49,952 bases of DNA from Thermosipho affectus. Lineage in GTDB: Bacteria; Thermotogota; Thermotogae; Thermotogales; Fervidobacteriaceae. The DNA lies in assembly GCF_001990485.1 (NCBI RefSeq), contig NZ_LBFC01000009.1, positions 1-49,952 of the forward strand, in the 5' to 3' direction. Below the pieces are notes generated by a model. It was not told where the DNA came from. It worked only from the letters and a program-made list of their open reading frames with translations, and ran no database searches. Of the stretch, positions 42,960-49,952 are shown piece by piece; position 1 is the stretch's first letter, and each line of letters starts with the position of its first letter. The translations under genes were made by a program, and so were the position numbers.

Positions 42960-42990
42960 GCCCTCCCCCAATAAAAGGTGGCGGGAGGGC
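42960..42990 (+). promoter_or_regulatory. Alternative hairpin overlapping the terminator
   Basis: GCCCTCCC (42960-42967) can pair with GGGAGGGC (42983-42990), eight pairs. It shares bases with the terminator stem at 42974-43000, so the two exclude each other. Confidence 0.5.
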
Positions 42991-43001
42991 CACCTTTTTT
43001 G
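42974..43001 (+). terminator. Intrinsic terminator before ileS
   Basis: AGGTGGC (42976-42982) with GCCACCT (42989-42995), A/T pairs outside and six Ts after. It separates the receiver gene from ileS; 38 bases remain to the ileS start, without a visible TATAAT. Confidence 0.75.
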
Positions 43002-43038
43002 TTAATAATACAAGTTAAAATATATGGAGGTGTAGAAG

Positions 43039-45765
43039 ATGGATTACAAAGAAACGTTGAACTTGCCTTCAACCCAGTTTTCTATGAGGGCCAACCTTGT
43101 AAAAAAAGAACCCGAAATGTTGAAAAAATGGGAAGAAATGGATGACTACAAATTGGTATTGCAATCAAGAGAGGGTAAACCAAAATTTGTACTACACGAT
43201 GGCCCTCCATATGCAAATGGAAACATACACATTGGAACGGCTACAAACAAAATCCTAAAAGACATAGTTATCAGGTACAAAACCATGCGTGGATATTATG
43301 CACCATACGTACCCGGTTGGGATACCCACGGTCTTCCCATTGAACATAGGGTGTCAGTGGAAATGGGTGAAAAGATAAAGGAAATGTCACCAGTTGAAAT
43401 CAGAAAAAAATGTAAAGAATTTGCACTAAACTTTGTAGATATCCAAAGGGAACAATTTAAAAGGTTGGGAGTACGTGGTGATTGGGACAATCCATACCTT
43501 ACACTTGATCCCAAATACGAAATACACATTTTAAACATTTTCAAAACACTTGTAAAAAATGGAAATGTTTATAGGGGAAACAAACCCGTATACTGGTGTC
43601 CAACTTGTAAAACCGCACTTGCAGAAGCAGAAGTTGAATACCATGATCATTCATCACCATCTATATACGTAAAATTCGAACTTGAAAAAGACACATATAT
43701 AGTCATATGGACAACAACTCCCTGGACTCTTCCGGCGAATGTTGCAATTGCGGTACACCCAGATTATGATTATGTAAAAATAAAAGTAAACAACGAATAC
43801 TGGATAGTTGCCGAAGGTTTATTGAACAAATTTGCCGCTGAAACGGAAATAGAATACACAATTGTAGAAAAATTCAAAGGAAAAGACTTGGAATACAAAA
43901 AGGCAAAACATCCTTTTATCGATAGAGACTCTCTTGTAGTGCTTGCAGATTACGTTACACTGGAAGATGGTACGGGATGTGTACACACAGCACCAGGGCA
44001 CGGTGCAGAAGACTATTTAACAGGGTTAAAATATAACTTACCCGTACTTTCACCAGTAAATGAAGAAGGAGTATTTACAAAAGAAGCTGGAAAATACGCT
44101 GGTTTAAAAATATGGGATGCTAATAAAGTAATAATTGAAGACCTCGAAAAAAGTGGTGCATTAATAAAGACACACAAAATAGAACACAGTTATCCACATT
44201 GTTGGAGATGTAAAAATCCCGTTATTTTCAGGGCAACTCCACAATGGTTCATTTCAGTTGATAAAAACGGATTAAGGGAAAAGGTCTTGGACGAAATTAA
44301 AAAAGTAGAGTGGCATCCAAAATGGGGCGAAAATAGAATCACGGCAATGGTAAAAGAAAGACCAGATTGGACCATCTCAAGGCAAAGAGTATGGGGAACT
44401 CCAATACCTGCAATAAAGTGTAAAAATTGCGGAGAAGTCTTTTTAGACGAAAAAGTTATAGATAACTTCATAAAAATAGTACAAGAAAAAGGTACAGATG
44501 CTTGGTTTGAACTTTCAGAAGAAGAACTAATACCCAAAGATGTAAAATGTCCAAAATGTAATAGTACTTCTTTTGAAAAGACCTACGACACATTAGATGT
44601 ATGGATAGATTCTGGTTGTTCTTTTGAAGCGGTTATACGGTCAAATGGTGAAAAATTCCCAGTGGACTTATACCTTGAGGGGGACGATCAACATAGAGGA
44701 TGGTTTCAAAGCTCTATCTTCATGTCTGTAGCCCATACAAACATGGCTCCATACAAGACCGTCGTCACCCATGGATTTATTAAAGACGAACACGGAAGAA
44801 AAATGAGTAAATCTCTGGGAAACGTTATAGATCCAAAAGAAATTGTGGACAAATATGGTGCTGATATCCTAAGACTATGGGTATCAAGCATTGACTTCTT
44901 TGACAATATCAGAGTTGGAAAAAATATCATTCAACAACAAGTTGAAGTGTACAAAAAAATAAGAAACACAATAAGATACTTACTTGGTAATCTCAGTGAT
45001 TTTGAAGAAAAACACATACTCCCATTTGAAAAGCTATTACCACTTGATAAATGGGCACTTGGCAGATTACAAGAAGTAATTTCACAAGTAACAGATCACT
45101 TTGAAAAGTTCGAATATTCAAAAGTATATAGCTTGTTAAATAAATATTGTACAGTAGAACTTAGTGCAACTTATCTTGATATTATAAAAGATAGGTTATA
45201 CGTTGAAGCAAAAGATTCTATATACAGACGCTCAGCACAAACTGTAATGTATTATATACTACAGGCATTGGTTAAAATGCTCGCACCTATTTTGGTATTC
45301 ACCGCAGAAGAAGCGTATCAATTAAGTCCATTCAAAAAATACGAAACAGTACACTTGGAACTCTGGCCTGAAGTAAAAGAAGAATTCATTGACAAAGAAA
45401 TTATGGAAGACTTTAAAATGTTATTACTCGTACGTGATGATGTTTTAAAGGCATTAGAAGAAGCAAGAAAAAATAATATAATTGGTCACTCACTAGATGC
45501 AAATGTAACACTTGAAGGGGCAAACGAACATGTACAAAATATAATAGAAAAGTACGAAGAATATCTAGCAGAATTCTTTATCGTTTCAGATGTGAAAGTG
45601 GGAAGTGGAAATATCAAAGGTGAATTTTCAAGTGTTAAAGTTGAAAAGGCACAAGGTGAAAAATGTCAAAGATGTTGGAAATATAGCAAAGATGTAGGAA
45701 AAGATGAAGTTTACAAAGATGTCTGTCCAAGGTGTGCAGCTGTTTTAAAAGGTGAAAGAAAATAA
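43039..45765 (+). CDS. ileS: Isoleucyl-tRNA synthetase
   Basis: 908 residues, class I synthetase. HIGH motif reads H-I-G-T in [10 protein letters not shown] (about 55-64), W-D-T-H-G-L-P-I-E follows, editing domain with T-T-P-W-T-L-P-A-N, catalytic K-M-S-K-S at 588-592, and a C-terminal zinc finger with two C-x-x-C pairs (C-Q-R-C and C-P-R-C). Bacterial eukaryote-unlike type, complete. GGAGGTG precedes ATG. A T-box leader is absent; only a terminator and an alternative hairpin lie upstream. Confidence 0.97.
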   Translation: MDYKETLNLPSTQFSMRANLVKKEPEMLKKWEEMDDYKLVLQSREGKPKFVLHDGPPYANGNIHIGTATNKILKDIVIRYKTMRGYYAPYVPGWDTHGLPIEHRVSVEMGEKIKEMSPVEIRKKCKEFALNFVDIQREQFKRLGVRGDWDNPYLTLDPKYEIHILNIFKTLVKNGNVYRGNKPVYWCPTCKTALAEAEVEYHDHSSPSIYVKFELEKDTYIVIWTTTPWTLPANVAIAVHPDYDYVKIKVNNEYWIVAEGLLNKFAAETEIEYTIVEKFKGKDLEYKKAKHPFIDRDSLVVLADYVTLEDGTGCVHTAPGHGAEDYLTGLKYNLPVLSPVNEEGVFTKEAGKYAGLKIWDANKVIIEDLEKSGALIKTHKIEHSYPHCWRCKNPVIFRATPQWFISVDKNGLREKVLDEIKKVEWHPKWGENRITAMVKERPDWTISRQRVWGTPIPAIKCKNCGEVFLDEKVIDNFIKIVQEKGTDAWFELSEEELIPKDVKCPKCNSTSFEKTYDTLDVWIDSGCSFEAVIRSNGEKFPVDLYLEGDDQHRGWFQSSIFMSVAHTNMAPYKTVVTHGFIKDEHGRKMSKSLGNVIDPKEIVDKYGADILRLWVSSIDFFDNIRVGKNIIQQQVEVYKKIRNTIRYLLGNLSDFEEKHILPFEKLLPLDKWALGRLQEVISQVTDHFEKFEYSKVYSLLNKYCTVELSATYLDIIKDRLYVEAKDSIYRRSAQTVMYYILQALVKMLAPILVFTAEEAYQLSPFKKYETVHLELWPEVKEEFIDKEIMEDFKMLLLVRDDVLKALEEARKNNIIGHSLDANVTLEGANEHVQNIIEKYEEYLAEFFIVSDVKVGSGNIKGEFSSVKVEKAQGEKCQRCWKYSKDVGKDEVYKDVCPRCAAVLKGERK

Positions 45766-45787
45766 GCGGGGAATTCCCCGCTTTTTT
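45764..45787 (+). terminator. Intrinsic terminator after ileS
   Basis: AAGCGGGG (45764-45771), loop AATT, CCCCGCTT (45776-45783), T-run. It starts inside the stop codon. The ribosome site of the next gene follows closely, so read-through may feed it. Confidence 0.88.
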
Positions 45788-45802
45788 CGAAAGGAGGAGC
45801 AT

Positions 45803-46303
45803 ATGAAAAAAGTCGCTGTAATAGGTTACTCTGGAGAAATAGACCAAAAACTTGAAAAAATATGTTTTTTGCTTGGAAAAGCCCTTTCAAAAAAATACAT
45901 CGTCCTAACTGGCGGAAGAGATGGAGTAATGGAAGCAGTTTCAAAGGGAGTGAAAAGTGAAAATGGAACATGTATAGGCATTTTACCGTTTGAAGAAAAG
46001 GGCAATGCCTATAACTTTTTGGATATTACAACAGGTCTTGATTTTCAAATGAGATCCTTTATACTATTAAAAAATGCAGACGCGGTAATTTCCGTTGGCG
46101 GTGAAATAGGTACAGCAATAGAAATACTAGGGGCATATGCATATGGGAAACCACTAATTTTGTTTAATGAAACCGGAGGATGGACTGATAGCATCCAAAA
46201 AGTACTAATAGAAGGTAAATATTTAGATAATAGAAAGATCGTTGAAATCAAAATCGCAAGTAGTATAGAAGAAATACTAAAAATATTGGAGGATTTAATG
46301 TGA
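45803..46303 (+). CDS. LOG/TIGR00725-type Rossmann protein
   Basis: 166 residues. N-terminal V-A-V-I-G-Y-S-G-E, then L-T-G-G-R-D-G-V-M-E-A-V-S-K-G (about 33-47) and S-V-G-G-E-I-G-T-A-I-E (about 95-105), the two glycine loops of the lysine-decarboxylase-like/LOG and DprA superfamily. Members bind nucleotides or nucleotide-sugars; some cut cytokinin phosphates, but this bacterial branch has no settled role. ATG at 45803 follows AAAGGAGGAG; a longer frame from 45752 lies in ileS and the terminator. Stop overlaps the next GTG start. Confidence 0.85.
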   Translation: MKKVAVIGYSGEIDQKLEKICFLLGKALSKKYIVLTGGRDGVMEAVSKGVKSENGTCIGILPFEEKGNAYNFLDITTGLDFQMRSFILLKNADAVISVGGEIGTAIEILGAYAYGKPLILFNETGGWTDSIQKVLIEGKYLDNRKIVEIKIASSIEEILKILEDLM

Positions 46304-47169
46304 GATATCTTCCATTAACCTTAGTAGTCCTCTTTTGGGGGCTTTCTTTTATTTCAACAAGTGTGGTGGTAAAGGAAATAAGCCCACTTTTTGCTGCATT
46401 TATGCGGTTTTTAATAGCATTGCTGGTTTTATTTATAGTACCTAAAAAGAGAAAAATAGATTTATTCAACATTCATAAAATACTTGCGGGATTTTGGGGA
46501 ATTACAATGTATTTTGTCGCAGAAAATTTTTCTCTAAAATTTACCACCCCCACAAATGCCGCAATGATAGTTTCTACAGCACCGATTTGGTATATACTTT
46601 TTACCCAAATTGTACACAAGAAAAAAACACATATATTTCAATATATTGGCTCCACCATTGCAATCGTTGGAGTAGGACTTGTTATTTTAAACGGTAGATT
46701 GTACCTTAACGTTAACCCTATAGGTGATTTGCTTGCATTTGGAGCTGCACTTTCTTGGGTATTTTATACACACCACATTGTAAAACTTTCCGATCATTCA
46801 TCGATAACTGCCGTCTTTGAAATTACTTTTTGGGGTGTAGTTACTTTAATACCATTTACCTTTGTTGAATATGCATATTTTACTCCAAAGATTATTTTTT
46901 CAATTAATGTTGTTTTTGGATTACTTTACCTTGGTATACTTTGCTCTGCTGTGGGATACATTCTCTGGAACAAATCAATTGAAATACTAGGAGATAGAAC
47001 AACAACAAATGCCGTATATATCATTCCGATTGTAACTGCCATATTTGAAAATATTCTTTTTAAAAGATGGCCAACATTTTTGCTAGTTTCAGGTATAATA
47101 TTAGTTGTTACAGGATTATATATTTTTGAAAAGTTCGAAGAAAGGAGAGAAAAATATGGGAAAGAATGA
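46300..47169 (+). CDS. EamA/DMT-family transporter
   Basis: 289 residues, ten hydrophobic segments as two five-helix EamA repeats: first repeat L-F-W-G-L-S-F-I-S-T, second G-A-A-L-S-W-V-F-Y-T. Substrate unknown: an amino acid or metabolite exporter is typical. Start is GTG at 46300 (GTGA overlap with the preceding stop), GGAGG seven bases upstream. Its last 14 bases overlap mreB. Confidence 0.9.
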   Translation: MRYLPLTLVVLFWGLSFISTSVVVKEISPLFAAFMRFLIALLVLFIVPKKRKIDLFNIHKILAGFWGITMYFVAENFSLKFTTPTNAAMIVSTAPIWYILFTQIVHKKKTHIFQYIGSTIAIVGVGLVILNGRLYLNVNPIGDLLAFGAALSWVFYTHHIVKLSDHSSITAVFEITFWGVVTLIPFTFVEYAYFTPKIIFSINVVFGLLYLGILCSAVGYILWNKSIEILGDRTTTNAVYIIPIVTAIFENILFKRWPTFLLVSGIILVVTGLYIFEKFEERREKYGKE

Positions 47170-48163
47170 TTTAGGAATAGACCTTGGAACTGCAAACTTT
47201 TTGGTGTATCAAAAAGGAAAGGGAATTGTACTTTACCAACCCTCTGTGGTGGCAATTTCCAAAAAAACGGGTAAAATCATTGCAATAGGTGATGAGGCAA
47301 AAGAAATGATAGGTAAAACCCCTGAAGAAAGTATCGTTGCTATTAGGCCAATGAAAGACGGGGTTATAGCCGACTATACTATTATTTCAGAAGTACTTAA
47401 GATGTTTATAAAGAAAGTAACAAAGGGATTTTTCCTAAAACCAAATATGGTTATTGGAATACCAGCAAAAACTACAACAGTGGAAAAAAGAGCGGTATTT
47501 GATGCAGCTATGAGTGCTGGTGCTAAAAAAGTATATGTTGTATCTGAACCACTTGCAGCTGCAATTGGGGCTGGAATTGACGTTACAAAACCAGAAGGAA
47601 ATATCATCGTCGATATAGGTGGTGGAACAACGGATATTGCGGTGATAAGCTTGGGTGGAGTCGTTGTGGGTGATTCGGTAAAACTTGCAGGAGATTCCAT
47701 GGATGACTCAATCGTAAAGAGTGTAAGAAAAATTCTTGGCCTAATAATCGGTGAATCAACAGCTGAAGAAATCAAAAAAAGAATAGGAAAAGCACATCCA
47801 GAAGTAGAAGATTTTGAAATGGACGTAAAGGGAAGAGATGCAGTAACAGGACTTCCTAGAACAGACAAACTTAACTCCAATGATGTTTATAAAATTTTAA
47901 AACCAATAATTGAAAATTTAATATCTAGAATAAAAGTGGTACTTGAAAAAACACCTCCAGAACTTTCTGCAGATATAATGGAAAAAGGTATTGTTATAAC
48001 AGGCGGCGGGGCATTGTTAAGGGGTATTGATAAGGCCATTTACGATGAAATAGGTGTACCATGTAAAATCGCAGAAGATCCATTAACATGTGTTGCAAGA
48101 GGTACAGGAATTTTACTAGAGGATGAAGAATTATTAAATGAGGTGGCAGTAACATACGAATGA
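47156..48163 (+). CDS. mreB: Actin-like cell-shape protein MreB/Mbl
   Basis: 335 residues. Actin fold: phosphate-1 loop G-I-D-L-G-T-A-N (8-15), R-P-M-K-D-G-V-I-A-D-Y, phosphate-2 D-I-G-G-G-T-T-D-I-A, and adenosine motif G-G-G-A-L-L-R-G. It forms membrane-bound filaments that guide wall synthesis. ATG at 47156 follows AAAGGAGAG and sits inside the EamA end. The two rod-protein genes follow at nine and fourteen bases, the same order as Bacillus mbl-flhO-flhP, hence the Mbl alternative. Confidence 0.95.
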   Translation: MGKNDLGIDLGTANFLVYQKGKGIVLYQPSVVAISKKTGKIIAIGDEAKEMIGKTPEESIVAIRPMKDGVIADYTIISEVLKMFIKKVTKGFFLKPNMVIGIPAKTTTVEKRAVFDAAMSAGAKKVYVVSEPLAAAIGAGIDVTKPEGNIIVDIGGGTTDIAVISLGGVVVGDSVKLAGDSMDDSIVKSVRKILGLIIGESTAEEIKKRIGKAHPEVEDFEMDVKGRDAVTGLPRTDKLNSNDVYKILKPIIENLISRIKVVLEKTPPELSADIMEKGIVITGGGALLRGIDKAIYDEIGVPCKIAEDPLTCVARGTGILLEDEELLNEVAVTYE

Positions 48164-48172
48164 GGTGAAAAT

Positions 48173-48874
48173 ATGTACAAAGGAATTTATCTTGCATCCA
48201 TGGGAATGCTAGCAGATATTACAAAACTTGATACCCTTTCAAACAACATATCAAACGCTGAAACAGCTGGGTATAAATCTGATTCTTTGGCATTTAAAGC
48301 ATATTTTGATAAAAATTTGTACTCTTTCAACCCTATGCCCCAAGAAAAGAAAGTGGAAATAAAAAAAATAGGTAATTTTGAACAAGCACTCATTCTGGAT
48401 CAGGTGAAAACCAATCTTTCACAAGGCGTAATAGAGCATACGGGAAATGCATTAGATTTTGCAATTGATGGCGAAGGTTTCTTCGTATTGGAAAATAATG
48501 GAAAAAGGTTATACACGCGTGCTGGAAACTTTAAAGTAAATGATGAAGGCTTTTTAGTAAACTCTGATGGAGCCTATGTTTTAGGAAAAGATGGCCAAAA
48601 ACTTAAGGCAGATGATAATTTAATTGAAAAAATATTGGTGGTTGATTTGGAAAATCCTAAAAAGATAGGTTATACGTTCTTCGAAGGACAAGAAAAAGCA
48701 AAGAAGAATTTTAGGATTTTACAAGGTTATATAGAAAAATCAAATGTAAACATAGTACGTGAAATGGTTAAGATGATCGAAGCAACAAGACATTATGAAA
48801 CTCTATCAAAGGCCGTTACAGTTCACGATGAACTGCTTAATAAATCTATTAACTCTGCGGGAAGTTTAAAATAG
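48173..48874 (+). CDS. flgF: Flagellar rod protein FlgF/FlhO type
   Basis: 233 residues. N-terminal rod motif L-D-T-L-S-N-N-I-S-N-A-E-T-A-G-Y-K (about 21-37), central G-N-A-L-D-F-A-I-D-G-E-G-F-F, and C-terminal Q-G-Y-I-E-K-S-N-V-N-I-V-R-E-M-V-K-M-I-E. These are the FlgBCFG family ends. It is shorter than FlgG (next gene), fitting the proximal-rod protein. GAGGTGA precedes ATG. Exported by the flagellar type III system, without a signal peptide. Confidence 0.88.
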   Translation: MYKGIYLASMGMLADITKLDTLSNNISNAETAGYKSDSLAFKAYFDKNLYSFNPMPQEKKVEIKKIGNFEQALILDQVKTNLSQGVIEHTGNALDFAIDGEGFFVLENNGKRLYTRAGNFKVNDEGFLVNSDGAYVLGKDGQKLKADDNLIEKILVVDLENPKKIGYTFFEGQEKAKKNFRILQGYIEKSNVNIVREMVKMIEATRHYETLSKAVTVHDELLNKSINSAGSLK

Positions 48875-48888
48875 GAGGTGTTTAAGAA

Positions 48889-49674
48889 ATGATTAATGGT
48901 CTTTACACAGCAGCAACGGGAATGTGGGCTCAACAATTTAAATTGGATACTCTTTCAAATAATATCGCCAATGTGGATACTGCAGGTTACAAAAAGGTAA
49001 AGACAGAATTTCAAGACCTCTTGTATGATTACTCTAAAAACGCCGGCGCTGCAACTGCTCAAAATTCGTTACATCCTACCGGCATATATGTAGGACATGG
49101 AACAAAATTATCCGCAACAACACGAATCTTTACACAAGGAAATCTTGAGAGAACAGGAAACTCATTAGACTTGGCAGTTTCTGGTGATGGTTTTTTCCAA
49201 GTACAACTCCAAGATGGTAGAATAGCATACACAAGAGATGGACAATTCAAAGTAGATGGTAATGGAAGAATAATTACAAGCAATGGTAATCTACTCTCAC
49301 CTAATATTGTTGTCCCACAAAATGCGGTAGCACTAAGTATATCACCAGATGGTATTGTTACTGCTGAACTTCAGGACGGAACTCTACAAAATTTGGGAAC
49401 AATTACATTAGTAAGGTTTATAAATCCTTCAGGTCTAAAAGCTATAGGTGATAATTTATACCTTGAAACTCCTGCAAGTGGCGCACCTGTAGAGGGCACA
49501 GCAGGACAAGATGGATTTGGAACGATTCTCCAAGGATATGTGGAAAAATCAAATGTTGATATAGTAAAAGAAATGGTAGATATGATAAGTGCAATGAGGG
49601 CATACGAATTAAATTCAAGAACCGTTCAAACTGCAGATGAAATGTTAAGAACCGCAAGCAATATGAAGAGGTAA
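48889..49674 (+). CDS. flgG: Flagellar distal-rod protein FlgG
   Basis: 261 residues, the canonical FlgG length. L-D-T-L-S-N-N-I-A-N-V-D-T-A-G-Y-K-K (about 22-39), G-N-S-L-D-L-A-V-S-G-D-G-F-F and C-terminal Q-G-Y-V-E-K-S-N-V-D-I-V-K-E-M-V-D-M-I-S-A-M-R-A-Y-E. AGGAGGTG precedes ATG. Follows flgF by 14 bases. A hairpin comes after the stop at 49672-49674. Confidence 0.95.
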   Translation: MINGLYTAATGMWAQQFKLDTLSNNIANVDTAGYKKVKTEFQDLLYDYSKNAGAATAQNSLHPTGIYVGHGTKLSATTRIFTQGNLERTGNSLDLAVSGDGFFQVQLQDGRIAYTRDGQFKVDGNGRIITSNGNLLSPNIVVPQNAVALSISPDGIVTAELQDGTLQNLGTITLVRFINPSGLKAIGDNLYLETPASGAPVEGTAGQDGFGTILQGYVEKSNVDIVKEMVDMISAMRAYELNSRTVQTADEMLRTASNMKR

Positions 49675-49721
49675 AAATAACTTCTAAAACTATAAAACTA
49701 AAAAAATGAAACAATAAAAAG

Positions 49722-49761
49722 TACCCCCACGGTGATAAAACCGATAAGGGGGTATTTTTTT
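49722..49761 (+). terminator. Hairpin with T-run after flgG, overlapping the next ribosome site
   Basis: TACCCCC (49722-49728) pairs with GGGGGTA (49748-49754) with an inner CGGT/ACCG stem (49730-49733, 49740-49743), then seven Ts. It looks like a terminator. Its right arm is also the Shine-Dalgarno of the gene starting at 49760, so it may instead control that gene. Confidence 0.7.
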
Positions 49762-49850
49762 GCAAAAAAGGATGAAAATCTTACCGTCTTATTTACTTTT
49801 ATCTTTTAACATAAGTTATTTTTCTTTGTTTTTAATAATATTAAATTTAA
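49760..49850 (+). CDS. Start of a truncated gene, probably exported
   Basis: TTG at 49760, eight bases after AAGGGGG, or ATG at 49772. The visible 30 residues are K-R-M-K-I-L-P then a hydrophobic run (Y-L-L-L-S-F-N-I-S-Y-F-S-L-F-L), as in a signal peptide. Genomic sequence ends at 49850; the open frame that runs on to 49907 is adapter and not protein. FlgA would be expected after flgG, but that is from synteny alone. Confidence 0.5.
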
Positions 49851-49907
49851 AGATCGGAAGAGCGTCGGGTAGGGAAAAGGGTAGATCTCGGGGGGCGCCG
49901 GATCATT
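49851..49907 (+). other. Illumina sequencing-adapter sequence (contamination)
   Basis: Begins AGATCGGAAGAGCGTCG and carries on with the TruSeq universal-adapter reverse complement (GTAGATCTCG, CGCC, ATCATT in order), with several T-to-G and G-to-A errors typical of poor read ends. Its G/C content is unlike the flanking genome. It is not biological. Confidence 0.97.
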
Positions 49908-49952
49908 AAAAAAAAAAAAACAGTTAAAAACACTGAGGTGGTGAGTAGTGTA
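49908..49952 (+). other. Poly-A run and tail of doubtful origin
   Basis: Thirteen As follow the adapter, as when a read runs off its end, then 32 bases of unknown source. This part should not be treated as adjacent to 49850 in the genome. Confidence 0.75.

Noticed and set aside
42955-43038. T-box riboswitch before ileS
   Set aside because: Only 84 bases are available and no T-box core or specifier stem is visible.
49851-49907. G/C-rich segment as foreign DNA or a mobile-element end
   Set aside because: It matches sequencing adapter in order and spacing, so it is technical.

Overview
The window is an AT-rich (roughly 30% GC by eye) chromosomal piece from a thermophilic anaerobe of the Thermotogae, most likely Thermosipho or a close relative. 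Support comes from a maltosyltransferase gene that is collinear with the Thermotoga maritima enzyme and sits next to a Thermotoga-type pullulanase, a TM1266-type hydrogenase-system regulator, a Thermotoga-like HU protein, and frequent TTG/GTG starts behind G-rich Shine-Dalgarno sites. Genus is an inference. Genes are densely packed, many with start/stop overlaps. No rRNA, tRNA, CRISPR array or insertion sequence was seen.

Layout. 1-2.9 kb: hydrogenase-system regulator, convergent with an H-NOX (heme gas sensor)-chemotaxis receptor fusion and a DUF445 membrane protein. 2.9-10.5 kb: pseudouridine synthase (probable ATT start), galE and the AddAB helicase-nuclease. 10.5-12.4 kb: an unknown gene, HU, a shikimate-kinase-like P-loop protein and a YjbQ-family enzyme. 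12.5-15.7 kb: a zinc-uptake operon (Fur-family regulator, binding protein, ATPase, permease, and a small envelope-type protein) behind a strong promoter and an inverted-repeat operator. 15.7-19.9 kb: ribF, nth, a sugar aminotransferase, a tiny coiled-coil protein and a purine permease. 20-23.4 kb: three minor-pilin-like genes and a DUF368 lipid-carrier transporter. 23.6-26.8 kb: a large O-antigen-ligase-like protein.

26.9-33.1 kb: the most unusual block, four exported proteins in a row: two unrecognised proteins sharing a repeated module, a CsgG-type protein and an LPP20/FlgT-like lipoprotein. Three of the four end in an aromatic residue after beta-rich sequence. 33.4-34.3 kb: a lipoprotein made of 42-residue LVIVD repeats. 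34.5-40 kb: a TetR-controlled ABC-2 exporter cassette, with a decayed fragment of the maltosyltransferase gene on its left and the intact gene on its right. 38-42.6 kb: maltosyltransferase and exported pullulanase (alpha-glucan use). 42.6-49.7 kb: a lone receiver protein, ileS, a LOG-like protein, an EamA transporter, mreB, and two flagellar rod genes.

The last ~100 bases are not genomic: from 49851 the sequence reads as a degraded Illumina adapter followed by poly-A, truncating the last gene. Several transcription units start at an extended -10 element (TGnTATAAT), and G/C-rich hairpins with T-runs separate most units.
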